The notes under the pieces are model-generated. The model had not been told where the DNA came from, made no database searches, and saw only the letters and a list, made by a program, of their open reading frames with translations. DNA of 64,000 bases from Shimia gijangensis (GTDB lineage: Bacteria > Pseudomonadota > Alphaproteobacteria > Rhodobacterales > Rhodobacteraceae): NCBI RefSeq assembly GCF_900142085.1, contig NZ_FQZQ01000009.1:1-64000 (forward strand), read 5' to 3'. A program made the position numbers and the translations under genes. Shown in pieces: positions 28,920-37,106 of this stretch; the stretch's first letter is position 1, and the number at the start of each line of letters is the position of its first letter.

Positions 28920-30053
28920 CTAGAATTCGACGACGGCGCGGATCGATTTACCGGCATGCATCAATTCAAATCCTTCGTTGATGTCTTCAAGGCTCAGCTT
29001 GTGCGTGATCATTGAATCAATCTCGATTTTGCCATCCATGTACCAATCGACGAACTTAGGCACATCTGTGCGCCCTTTGGCGCCACCAAATGCGGTGCCT
29101 TTCCAGACGCGGCCTGTGACCAGCTGGAAGGGTCGTGTCGAAATCTCGGCACCCGCCGGTGCCACGCCGATAATAACCGAAACGCCCCAGCCACGGTGTG
29201 AGCATTCCAACGCGTCACGCATCACCTGCACGTTGCCCGTCGCATCAAACGAATAGTCCACACCTCCAAAGGCATCTTGCTCAGTCTTGGTCAATTCGAC
29301 GATTGCATCCGTGACTGAGCCATCAATTTTGGAAGGATTCACAAAATGCGTCATGCCGAATTTCTTCGCCATTTCCGCTTTGTCGTCATTCAGATCGACC
29401 CCGATGATCACGTCTGCCCCAGCCATGCGCAGGCCTTGGATCACGTTCAGACCAATGCCGCCAAGGCCAAAAACCGCAGCCGTTGAACCGATCTCGACAC
29501 CGGCCGTATTGATGACCGAGCCAATGCCTGTTGTGACACCGCAACCGATGTAACAAATCTTGTCAAAAGGCGCATCGTCACGCACTTTGGCCAGTGCAAT
29601 TTCGGGCATGACAGTGTGATTGGCAAAGGTCGAACAGCCCATGTAGTGATAGATCGGCGTACCATCCAGCATCGAAAAGCGGGTTGTCCCGTCAGGCATA
29701 AGGCCTTGGCCTTGGGTGCCGCGAATGGCCGTGCAAAGGTTGGTTTTACCGGAAAGGCAGGAATGACACTCGCGGCATTCCGGGGTGTAAAGCGGGATCA
29801 CGTGATCGCCGGGTTTCAGAGTGGTGACGCCTTCTCCCACCTCCATAACGATACCGGCACCTTCGTGGCCAAGAATCGATGGAAACAGGCCCTCGGGATC
29901 GGCACCGGATCGGGTAAATTCATCCGTATGGCAAATTCCGGTTGCCTTTATCTCAATCAAAACCTCGCCAGCCTTTGGGCCTTCAAGGTTCACTTCCATA
30001 ATCTCAAGCGGTTTACCGGCTTCTAAGGCCACCGCAGCTTTTGTGCGCATCAT
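28920..30053 (-). CDS. S-(hydroxymethyl)glutathione dehydrogenase (class III ADH)
   Basis: 377 aa zinc alcohol dehydrogenase. Catalytic zinc ligands Cys41 (TGICHTDE), His63 (LGHEGAG) and Cys171 (GCGVTTG); structural zinc Cys93, 96, 99 and 107 ([15 protein letters not shown]); NAD site [12 protein letters not shown]. The class III pattern fits glutathione-dependent formaldehyde dehydrogenase, which oxidises S-hydroxymethylglutathione to S-formylglutathione; it may also reduce S-nitrosoglutathione. Two adjacent Met codons start it and the second gives the usual [10 protein letters not shown]. Confidence 0.95.
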   Translation of the reverse strand: MMRTKAAVALEAGKPLEIMEVNLEGPKAGEVLIEIKATGICHTDEFTRSGADPEGLFPSILGHEGAGIVMEVGEGVTTLKPGDHVIPLYTPECRECHSCLSGKTNLCTAIRGTQGQGLMPDGTTRFSMLDGTPIYHYMGCSTFANHTVMPEIALAKVRDDAPFDKICYIGCGVTTGIGSVINTAGVEIGSTAAVFGLGGIGLNVIQGLRMAGADVIIGVDLNDDKAEMAKKFGMTHFVNPSKIDGSVTDAIVELTKTEQDAFGGVDYSFDATGNVQVMRDALECSHRGWGVSVIIGVAPAGAEISTRPFQLVTGRVWKGTAFGGAKGRTDVPKFVDWYMDGKIEIDSMITHKLSLEDINEGFELMHAGKSIRAVVEF

Positions 30054-30187
30054 TTTCGCATCCTCCCTAAAACTTTGACCCGACCGTGAGCGAAACTGCG
30101 CCGCTTTTCAATAGAGGTTGCGACGTCGCCTTGTGTCCAAACGACGCCAACCCCAAATTTGTACAACAAGCAAAATTGGAGTTTTCA

Positions 30188-30460
30188 ATGAAGTGGTTGG
30201 GTCTGACGACTTTGATTCTATTGGCAGCCTGTATTGGTGAAGACGAAACGGAAACTGTAATGCCGGGTAGTAAGACATGTGATCCCGCAGCGTTTGAATT
30301 CCTGATTGGCCAACCCAAGGAATCGCTCAATGGAGTTCTCACGCCAAAAACTCTGCGGGTTCTTGGTGAAAACGCAGCAATGACGATGGATCATCAACCA
30401 GAACGATTGAATGTCTTTCACGACGAAAGCGGCAAGATTACAAAGGTAAGCTGTGGTTGA
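30188..30460 (+). CDS. Lipoprotein with I78-type peptidase inhibitor domain
   Basis: 90 aa starting MKWLGLTTLILLAAC, a lipoprotein signal with Cys15 in an LAAC lipobox, so membrane-anchored after processing. The rest matches the small I78 inhibitor fold: CDPAAFEFLIGQPKESL, a loop PKTLRVLGENAAMTMDHQPERLNVFHD, and a terminal KITKVSCG; the two Cys could form the family's disulfide. Homologues include the fungal serine-protease inhibitor AIA and many bacterial periplasmic proteins of unknown target. The ATG at 30188 is chosen; the earlier in-frame start at 30086 lacks the signal sequence at its terminus. Confidence 0.82.
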   Translation: MKWLGLTTLILLAACIGEDETETVMPGSKTCDPAAFEFLIGQPKESLNGVLTPKTLRVLGENAAMTMDHQPERLNVFHDESGKITKVSCG

Positions 30461-30495
30461 GACTGCAGTTCTCATCTTCTGACACAGCCCCCATT

Positions 30496-30527
30496 CTGGA
30501 CTTAAAGTTGAATTACGCTGGCGCTAT
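30496..30527 (+). promoter_or_regulatory. TauR-type two-part box upstream of tpa
   Basis: CTGGACTTAA (30496-30505), 12 bases, then a weaker copy CTGGCGCTAT (30518-30527). The first half is the direct-repeat sequence I recall for the Rhodobacter capsulatus TauR site. It lies 125-156 bases before the tpa start. Confidence 0.7.
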
Positions 30528-30651
30528 TCTTAAAGCCGGATTTCGAGTGAACATACGCTTCTGAGTTTGGCTGGATTCTCCGGCCCCTGATTCCAACACC
30601 TGCGCCAGAGTTTGCCCTGCGGGCGGCGCCCAACCTATGCGAGGAGTCCCC

Positions 30652-32049
30652 ATGGACGGCAATTTCAATGACAATGACCTGGAAAAGGTTGTTTCCGCTG
30701 ATAAAGCGCACGTTTGGCATCATCTGACGCAACACAAACCCTTTGAGACCGGCGATCCACGGATCATCATCGAAGGTAAAGGCATGCGTGTCTGGGACCA
30801 GAACGGCAAGGAATACCTAGATGCTGTTTCGGGTGCCGTGTGGACCGTCAATGTCGGCTATGGCCGCAAAGCAATTGCAGACGCCGTGCACGAGCAAATG
30901 ATGAAAATTTGCTATTTTGCTCAGACTGCGGGCTCAATTCCCGGCTCTTTGTTTGCGGAAAAGCTGATTGAAAAAATGCCTGGCATGAGCCGTGTGTACT
31001 ACACCAACTCGGGCTCCGAAGCGAATGAGAAAGCCTTTAAACTGGTTCGCCAAATTGCCCACAAAAAGTATGGTGGCAAGAAAACCAAAATCCTGTACCG
31101 CGATCGCGATTACCACGGCTCCACTCTAGCAACGATGTCAGCAGGTGGTCAGGACGAGCGCACCGCGCAGTATGGCCCCTTTGCACCTGACTTCGTGCGC
31201 GTTCCGCACTGCATGGAATATCGCAAGCACGAGCTGGGCCTTGAGCACCTTTCCGGTGCCGAATTTGGACGCGCCGCCGCAGACGCCATCGAGGAGGTAA
31301 TCCTGCGCGAAGGCCCTGAAACGGTTGGAGCCCTGTGCCTTGAGCCTGTCACTGCGGGCGGTGGCGTGATCGAAGCCCCCGAAGGTTATTGGGAGCGCGT
31401 TGAAGAAATCTGCAAAAAGTACGAAGTACTGCTGCACATCGACGAAGTTGTCTGTGGTGTTGGCCGAACCGGCACTTGGTTTGGCTACCAGCACTATGGC
31501 ATCAAGCCTGATTTCGTAACCATGGCCAAAGGTGTGGCGTCTGGTTACGCAGCGATTGCCTGCATGGTCACCACCGAAGAAGTTTTTGACATGTTCAAAG
31601 ACGATTCATCTGACCACCTGAATTACTTCCGCGATATCTCGACCTTTGGTGGCTGTACTGCAGGTCCGGCTGCTGCGCTGGAAAACATGCGCATCATCGA
31701 AGAAGAAGGTCTTCTTGAAAACTGTACCGCCATGGGGACCCGCATGATGGCCAACCTGGAGGTGCTGAAAGAGAAGCATTCTGTCATTGGCGATGTGCGC
31801 GGCAAGGGGTTGTTCATCGGGGCAGAACTGGTTGTCGATCGCGACACCAAAGAGCCCGTGGATGAGAAAATCTGTGCTCAAGTTGTTGCAGATTGTGGTG
31901 CGCAGGGTGTCATCATTGGCATGACCAACCGGTCCATTCCGGGGCGCAACAACACATTGTGTTTCTCGCCTGCTCTGATTGCAACAGCGGATGACATCGA
32001 TGCGATTACAGATGCGGTGGACAACGCGCTGACCAAAGTGTTTGGCTAA
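30652..32049 (+). CDS. tpa: Taurine--pyruvate aminotransferase
   Basis: 465 aa class III PLP aminotransferase. PLP site residues: Asp264 (LLHIDEVVCGVGRTG) and Lys293 (MAKGVASGYAA). The N-terminus MDGNFNDNDLEKVVSADKAHVWHHLTQHKPF and the ending are those of Tpa. It moves the amino group of taurine to pyruvate, giving sulfoacetaldehyde and L-alanine. The ATG at 30652 has GAGGAG upstream; an in-frame ATG at 30637 is less well placed. A strong terminator follows (32073-32101), so tpa is probably a single-gene transcript controlled by the box at 30496-30527. Confidence 0.95.
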   Translation: MDGNFNDNDLEKVVSADKAHVWHHLTQHKPFETGDPRIIIEGKGMRVWDQNGKEYLDAVSGAVWTVNVGYGRKAIADAVHEQMMKICYFAQTAGSIPGSLFAEKLIEKMPGMSRVYYTNSGSEANEKAFKLVRQIAHKKYGGKKTKILYRDRDYHGSTLATMSAGGQDERTAQYGPFAPDFVRVPHCMEYRKHELGLEHLSGAEFGRAAADAIEEVILREGPETVGALCLEPVTAGGGVIEAPEGYWERVEEICKKYEVLLHIDEVVCGVGRTGTWFGYQHYGIKPDFVTMAKGVASGYAAIACMVTTEEVFDMFKDDSSDHLNYFRDISTFGGCTAGPAAALENMRIIEEEGLLENCTAMGTRMMANLEVLKEKHSVIGDVRGKGLFIGAELVVDRDTKEPVDEKICAQVVADCGAQGVIIGMTNRSIPGRNNTLCFSPALIATADDIDAITDAVDNALTKVFG

Positions 32050-32072
32050 GTCGACCAGCATACTAGCAATGA

Positions 32073-32101
32073 AAGGCCGGGGTATTGCTCCGGCCTTTTT
32101 T
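32073..32101 (+). terminator. Intrinsic terminator of tpa
   Basis: AAGGCCGG (32073-32080), 9-base loop, CCGGCCTT (32090-32097), then a T-run to 32101. Confidence 0.9.
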
Positions 32102-32117
32102 CTTGAAAGGACAACTC

Positions 32118-32705
32118 ATGTGGCCAGCGCCCGTCACCCTAACCGGCACGCATGTGTCTGTTGTTCCGCTTAATCAAAGCCATGCCAGAGATCTGGCCGA
32201 AGCCACGGCCGATGGTGACCTGCACAAGCTTTGGTACACGATGGTGCCACCCCCAGAAGGAATTTCCGCCGAAATTGAACGGCGTCTCGCCCTGCAAGAG
32301 GCTGGCTCGATGCTGCCTTTTGCCATTCTGGACGCATCCGGCAAAGCGGTGGGCATGACCACCTACATGAACATTGATGCGCCCAATCGCCGGGTCGAGG
32401 TTGGCTCGACGTGGTATCGCGAATCTGTTCAGCGCGGGCCGATGAATACCGAATGCAAACTATTGCTGTTGCGCCATGCTTTCGAAGAGCTGGATTGCAT
32501 TGTTGTTGAGTTTCGCACGCATTTTATGAATGTACCTTCCCGCCGTGCCATCGAACGGTTGGGGGCAAAACTGGATGGGGTTTTGCGGAGCAATATGATT
32601 ATGGCAAACGGTTCTTTGCGAGATACGGCGGTGTATTCGATCCTGGCGCATGAATGGCCGGCGGTTCGAGCAAACCTTGAGCTGATGATCGAACGCCCTC
32701 GTTGA
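32118..32705 (+). CDS. GNAT family N-acetyltransferase (RimJ/RimL type)
   Basis: 195 aa. It resembles the RimJ/RimL-like branch: N-terminal LTGTHVSVVPLNQSHARDLAEA, middle GMTTYMNIDAPNRRVEVGSTWYRESVQRGPMNTECKLLLLRHAFEEL, and C-terminal RAIERLGAKLDGVLR, the usual acetyl-CoA and acceptor segments. Start ATG 32118 with AAAGG upstream. It sits directly after the tpa terminator and before tauR; whether it has a part in taurine metabolism or merely lies between is unknown. Confidence 0.88.
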   Translation: MWPAPVTLTGTHVSVVPLNQSHARDLAEATADGDLHKLWYTMVPPPEGISAEIERRLALQEAGSMLPFAILDASGKAVGMTTYMNIDAPNRRVEVGSTWYRESVQRGPMNTECKLLLLRHAFEELDCIVVEFRTHFMNVPSRRAIERLGAKLDGVLRSNMIMANGSLRDTAVYSILAHEWPAVRANLELMIERPR

Positions 32706-32724
32706 AATCAGGCGTACCAAATAG

Positions 32725-32756
32725 ATAATACCAGATTGCACCACCTTTAAGTCCAG
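32725..32756 (-). promoter_or_regulatory. TauR-type two-part box overlapping the tauR promoter
   Basis: On the minus strand CTGGACTTAA (32756-32747), 12 bases, then CTGGTATTAT (32734-32725): the same order and spacing as before tpa. It ends 15 bases before the tauR start, so autorepression is plausible. Confidence 0.65.
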
Positions 32757-32770
32757 ACTATGGTGCCGCC

Positions 32771-34228
32771 ATGAGCATCTCCGTCGAAACCTTTTTCTTG
32801 AATCCGCAATTTCAGGGCACACTGCAATCGCAGATCCAGCAGATGATAGCCGAGGGAATATTGTCTGGGCGCTTTCGCAAAGCCGAACGTCTTCCCTCCA
32901 CCCGTAAGTTGGCCTCGCATCTTGGGATCAGCAGGATCACGGTCACGCTCGCCTATACCGAGCTGTTGGCCAATGACTATCTCACGTCGCGGGGACGGTC
33001 TGGTTATTACGTATCCGAAAATGCCCCTGTTCCTCCGAACTACAAGCCGGTGCAACGTCAGGAAGACAAGGTTGATTGGTCACGTGTGATTGGTCGCCGA
33101 TTTAGCGACGGCAACACGCCTGAAAAACCGCAGGATTGGGCCAGCTACCGTTTTCCGTTTGTTTACGGACAGGCGGATCCAAAACTGTTCGATCATGCCA
33201 ATTGGCGCTTATGTGCGCTGCAGGCGCTGGGGCAAAAGGACTTTGCTTCGCTTGCAACGGATTATTACGATCAGGACGATCCTCGCTTGGTCGAGTTCAT
33301 CGCCCGTAACACGCTTCCGCGACGAGGCATTGTTGCGCGACCCGAAGAAATCCTGATTACAATGGGCGCACAAAACGCCTTGTGGCTTTCAGCCCAAGTT
33401 CTGCTGACACAACGGCGCATGGCAGCTATTGAAGACCCTTGTTACCACGCGTTGTTTGACATCCTGAACCAATCACGATGCCATCTGGCCCCCATAACGG
33501 TTGATCGAGACGGTTTGCCACCCGACAGCATTCCACCGGAAACAGATGTCATTTTCACCACCCCCAGTCACCAGTGCCCGACCACAGCCACCATGCCGAT
33601 GGCGCGCCGTCAGGCGCTGTTGGAGAGGGCCCGAGAGTTGGATGCGGTAATTGTGGAAGACGACTATGAATTTGAAATGTCGTTTCTGGATGCCCCGTCT
33701 CCTGCGCTCAAGTCATTGGATGCAGACGGGCGCGTTATTTACGTCGGCAGTTTCTCCAAATCAATCTTTCCCGGCTTGCGTCTTGGCTATCTTGTTGGTT
33801 CAGAAAGCTTCATCCGCGAAGCGCGTGCCCTGCGGGCATCGGTACTGCGACACCCGCCGGGACACATACAACGCACCGCCGCCTATTTTCTAAGCCTTGG
33901 CCACTATGACGCCCTGATCCGCCGCATTCGCGAAGCCTTTCGGGAGCGACGCGAAGTCATGCAGGAAGCGCTGGATAAGCACGGCCTGAAAATCGCCGGT
34001 CAGGGCATGCACGGAGGCTCATCGTTTTGGATGGAAGCGCCCGATCATATCGATACAGAAAAGCTGGCCGAAAAACTACGACCACAAGGTGTGTTGATTG
34101 AACCGGGTCATACTTTCTTCAATGGTTCTGGCCGCCCACGCAACTACTACCGTCTGGCCTATTCCTCAATTCCGGCAAACCGGATCACCGAGGGCGTGTC
34201 AAGAATTGCTCAGGCTATTCGGGACTGA
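32771..34228 (+). CDS. tauR: TauR, MocR-type GntR/aminotransferase regulator
   Basis: 485 aa. N-terminal GntR winged HTH (LQSQIQQMIAEGILSGRFRKAERLPSTRKLASHLGISRITVTLAYTELLANDYL) fused to an aminotransferase fold with PLP-site features (VEDDYEFEM, then YVGSFSKSIFPGLRLGYLVG carrying the PLP Lys). This architecture and the position between tpa and xsc identify TauR, which in Rhodobacter capsulatus activates taurine-utilisation genes. The two-part CTGGAC boxes before tpa, tauR and xsc are its likely sites. Confidence 0.92.
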   Translation: MSISVETFFLNPQFQGTLQSQIQQMIAEGILSGRFRKAERLPSTRKLASHLGISRITVTLAYTELLANDYLTSRGRSGYYVSENAPVPPNYKPVQRQEDKVDWSRVIGRRFSDGNTPEKPQDWASYRFPFVYGQADPKLFDHANWRLCALQALGQKDFASLATDYYDQDDPRLVEFIARNTLPRRGIVARPEEILITMGAQNALWLSAQVLLTQRRMAAIEDPCYHALFDILNQSRCHLAPITVDRDGLPPDSIPPETDVIFTTPSHQCPTTATMPMARRQALLERARELDAVIVEDDYEFEMSFLDAPSPALKSLDADGRVIYVGSFSKSIFPGLRLGYLVGSESFIREARALRASVLRHPPGHIQRTAAYFLSLGHYDALIRRIREAFRERREVMQEALDKHGLKIAGQGMHGGSSFWMEAPDHIDTEKLAEKLRPQGVLIEPGHTFFNGSGRPRNYYRLAYSSIPANRITEGVSRIAQAIRD

Positions 34229-34244
34229 GCATTCACACCACAAT

Positions 34245-34277
34245 CTGGACCTACGCCAACGTCAATACTGGCCCTAA
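34245..34277 (+). promoter_or_regulatory. TauR-type two-part box upstream of xsc
   Basis: CTGGACCTAC (34245-34254), 13 bases, CTGGCCCTAA (34268-34277), 67-100 bases before the xsc start. Spacing differs by one base from the tpa and tauR sites. Confidence 0.65.
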
Positions 34278-34344
34278 CCCGGTTTGCCGCTGGTTCGTAA
34301 ATTCTTAAAAGAAATGGCCTGCGCGCCCAAGGAGTGATTCACCA

Positions 34345-36120
34345 ATGAAAATGACCACAGAAGAAGCCTTTGTCAAAACCCTGCAAATGCATGGGATAGA
34401 ACATGCATTTGGGATTATTGGCTCGGCTATGATGCCCATTTCGGACATCTTTCCAAAGGCTGGAATTAGCTTCTGGGACTGCGCCCACGAAGGCTCCGGC
34501 GGCATGATGGCCGACGGATACACACGCGCCACTGGCAAGATGTCAATGATGATCGCGCAAAACGGTCCCGGCATCACAAACTTTGTGACCGCTGTGAAAA
34601 CCGCTTACTGGAACCACACTCCGGTTCTACTGATCACGCCACAAGCTGCCAACAAGACCATTGGTCAGGGCGGGTTCCAGGAAATGGAACAGATGCGCAT
34701 GTTCTCGGACTGTGTCGCTTATCAGGAAGAGCTGCGTGACCCATCTCGTGTCGCCGAAGTTCTGAACCGCGTGATCCTGCAGGCCAAGCGTGCCTCAGCC
34801 CCTGCTCAAATGAACATCCCGCGCGACATGTGGACTCAAGTGGTCGACATCGAACTACCGAAAATCGTTGAGTTCGCCCGAACTGCTGGCGGTGACGAAG
34901 CTCTGCAAGAAGCAGCTGACCTGTTGTCTGGTGCAGAATTCCCCGTGATCCTGAACGGCGCAGGCGTTGTTCTGGCTGGCGCCATCCCTGCGTCTGCTGA
35001 TCTGGCTGAGCGTCTGTCGGCACCGGTTTGCGTTGGCTATCAGCACAACGATGCCTTCCCCGGTTCGCACCCACTGTTTGCTGGCCCTCTGGGCTACAAC
35101 GGCTCAAAAGCTGGCATGGAACTGATCTCAAAGGCCGACGTTGTTCTGGCTTTGGGCACGCGTCTGAACCCATTCTCAACCTTGCCCGGCTATGGGATCG
35201 ATTACTGGCCAACCGACGCCAAAATCATTCAGGTTGACCTGAACCCAGATCGCATCGGCCTGACCAAAGATGTCACTGTTGGTATCGTTGGTGACGCCAA
35301 GAAAGTCGCCGAAAGCCTGCTGGCCCGTTTGGGTGATACTGCTGGCGACGCTGGCCGTGATGATCGCAGAAATCTGATCTCGACAACCAAATCGGCATGG
35401 GCGCAAGAACTGAGCTCGATGACATCCGAGAACGACGATCCCGGCACCAACTGGAACGAACGCGCCCGCGCGGACAAACCAGAATGGATGAGCCCACGCA
35501 TGGCATGGCGTGCCATTCAGGCCGCTCTGCCAACCGAGGCGATCATCTCGTCCGACATCGGTAACAACTGCGCCATCGGTAACGCCTACCCCGCCTTTGA
35601 AGAAGGTCGCAAATATCTGGCTCCGGGCCTATTTGGCCCCTGTGGCTATGGCCTGCCGGCTGTCGTTGGCGCCAAAATCGGCTGCCCGGACGTGCCGGTC
35701 GTTGGCTTCTCGGGCGATGGTGCCTTTGGGATCGCTGTGAACGAACTGACCGCGATTGGTCGCGAAGAATGGCCTGCCGTCACTCAGATCGTTTTCCGCA
35801 ACTACCAGTGGGGCGCGGAAAAGCGTAACTCGACTCTGTGGTTTGACGACAACTTTGTTGGCACCGAACTGGACCAGCAAGTGTCCTATGCCGGCATCGC
35901 GAACGCCTGTGGTCTGAAAGGCGTTGTTGCCCGCACTCAGGACGAATTGACTGCCGCTTTGGATCAGGCTGTGAAAGATCAGAAGAACGGTATCACCACC
36001 CTGATCGAAGCCATGATCAACCAGGAACTGGGTGATCCGTTCCGTCGTGATGCGATGAAAAAGCCTGTTGAAGTTGCTGGCATCAGCGCCGACGACATGC
36101 GCCCGCAGATCGTCGACTAA
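34345..36120 (+). CDS. xsc: Sulfoacetaldehyde acetyltransferase
   Basis: 591 aa ThDP enzyme. N-terminal Pyr domain with the activating Glu49 (AHEGSGG), a central domain (SAPVCVGYQHNDAFPGSHPLFAGPLGYNGSKAGMELI) and a C-terminal PP domain with the GDG...N metal site (GFSGDGAFGIAVNELTA, FRNYQWGAEKRN). NYQWGAEKRNST is characteristic of Xsc. It desulfonates sulfoacetaldehyde with phosphate to acetyl phosphate and sulfite. Pta, which would make acetyl-CoA and often follows xsc, is absent; a terminator directly follows. Confidence 0.96.
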   Translation: MKMTTEEAFVKTLQMHGIEHAFGIIGSAMMPISDIFPKAGISFWDCAHEGSGGMMADGYTRATGKMSMMIAQNGPGITNFVTAVKTAYWNHTPVLLITPQAANKTIGQGGFQEMEQMRMFSDCVAYQEELRDPSRVAEVLNRVILQAKRASAPAQMNIPRDMWTQVVDIELPKIVEFARTAGGDEALQEAADLLSGAEFPVILNGAGVVLAGAIPASADLAERLSAPVCVGYQHNDAFPGSHPLFAGPLGYNGSKAGMELISKADVVLALGTRLNPFSTLPGYGIDYWPTDAKIIQVDLNPDRIGLTKDVTVGIVGDAKKVAESLLARLGDTAGDAGRDDRRNLISTTKSAWAQELSSMTSENDDPGTNWNERARADKPEWMSPRMAWRAIQAALPTEAIISSDIGNNCAIGNAYPAFEEGRKYLAPGLFGPCGYGLPAVVGAKIGCPDVPVVGFSGDGAFGIAVNELTAIGREEWPAVTQIVFRNYQWGAEKRNSTLWFDDNFVGTELDQQVSYAGIANACGLKGVVARTQDELTAALDQAVKDQKNGITTLIEAMINQELGDPFRRDAMKKPVEVAGISADDMRPQIVD

Positions 36121-36144
36121 GCGACACCTTCAAAACGAAAAGAA

Positions 36145-36172
36145 AAGGCGGGGTCAAAACCCCGCCTTTTTT
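36145..36172. terminator. Bidirectional terminator after xsc
   Basis: AAGGCGGGG, loop TCAAAA, CCCCGCCTT, then a T-run. It also ends the leftward eight-gene operon, whose last stop codon abuts it. Confidence 0.9.
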
Positions 36173-36825
36173 CATTTCCTTGGTTTGGATTTCCAACTGT
36201 TCAACCATCGGCTGAACCGACCGCGTTTTTCTGCAATCCGATCTCCGGCAACATTAAAACTATCGCCCATATCCTCAAGTACGGGATCAATCCGCGCCTG
36301 ACGGAATCTGCGCCAGCGCACATAGATGGCCCAGACAATGGCAAAGAACACGATCAGGATCGCGATATTGAGCCACGGAATGATCCGCACGTCCGGCCCT
36401 TCCACCGACTTTACCCCAACAGCATTGGGGTAGATCGACAAAAACTCATTGCGCCAGCCATAGTGTTTGACGGCCACCCAGTTCGGTGACTCTTTGACAG
36501 ATTTCAGATCGGTTGCTTCAGCCTGCAAATTTGAGGTGTCGAATTTGAAATAAGGTGGCCAACCCCAGCTGGTGTCCTCATTGCGAAACACCATTGGGCG
36601 GTCATTTTCATAAAACGTCTGTATGAAAAAGACGTCGCGGTTGGCACCGCCAACGGCACTACCTGCATCTTCTTTCGCCCAAAAGATTGAGTTCTCGCCG
36701 AAATCAATCCGCTTTTCATAGGTATCGGCAACCCGCACGATATCGTTCTGTGGCAGCGTATAATGAAAGAACGCCGCCACAAGCACCCAGAACGTGCCCC
36801 AGAATACCCATTTTACATAGACCAT
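36172..36825 (-). CDS. DUF1523-family membrane protein, last gene of the AAA operon
   Basis: 217 aa. Membrane segment at residues 5-24 (KWVFWGTFWVLVAAFFHYTL), an extracytoplasmic domain with the DUF1523 pattern (PQNDIVRVADTYEKRIDFGENSIFW, RDVFFIQTFY, NEDTSWGWPPYFKFD), a second membrane segment at about 148-166, and a basic cytoplasmic tail (YVRWRRFRQARID ... RGRFSRWLNSWKSKPRK). Function unknown; it appears to sense or hold something outside the membrane with a short inner tail. It starts ten bases after the 88-aa gene and is the last of eight co-directional genes. Confidence 0.85.
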   Translation of the reverse strand: MVYVKWVFWGTFWVLVAAFFHYTLPQNDIVRVADTYEKRIDFGENSIFWAKEDAGSAVGGANRDVFFIQTFYENDRPMVFRNEDTSWGWPPYFKFDTSNLQAEATDLKSVKESPNWVAVKHYGWRNEFLSIYPNAVGVKSVEGPDVRIIPWLNIAILIVFFAIVWAIYVRWRRFRQARIDPVLEDMGDSFNVAGDRIAEKRGRFSRWLNSWKSKPRK

Positions 36826-36835
36826 TTCGGCCCCC

Positions 36836-37102
36836 TTAACTGAAGTTCGTCAGATAAATGATGGTGATCATCAGGATCACCGGAATGATATAGACACCCA
36901 GGATCAGTTTGCGACGCAACGAGCCGTCGTAATCCTTAAGCCCCTCTTGCACCCACGCATCCTTGTCGCCGGTCATGCCCTCTTCGTCCCACTTCGCGTT
37001 GAGTTTTCCTCGCCGAACCGCGCGCGAATAGAACGACAGGCAAACATAGACGATGGTCAGCACCACAAAGCCAATCACCATCAAACGTGCCATTGCAAAC
37101 AT
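36836..37102 (-). CDS. Small two-helix membrane protein, AAA operon
   Basis: 88 aa with two membrane segments (residues 5-24, RLMVIGFVVLTIVYVCLSFY; 67-86, LILGVYIIPVILMITIIYLT) separated by a hydrophilic charged loop (RRGKLNAKWDEEGMTGDKDAWVQEGLKDYDGSLRRK). A second Met at residue 4 is an alternative start. It is four bases after the 447-aa gene and ten bases before the DUF1523 gene, so tightly packed. No family recognised; a membrane subunit or anchor for the complex is inferred from context. Confidence 0.75.
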   Translation of the reverse strand: MFAMARLMVIGFVVLTIVYVCLSFYSRAVRRGKLNAKWDEEGMTGDKDAWVQEGLKDYDGSLRRKLILGVYIIPVILMITIIYLTNFS

Positions 37103-37106
37103 ATCT

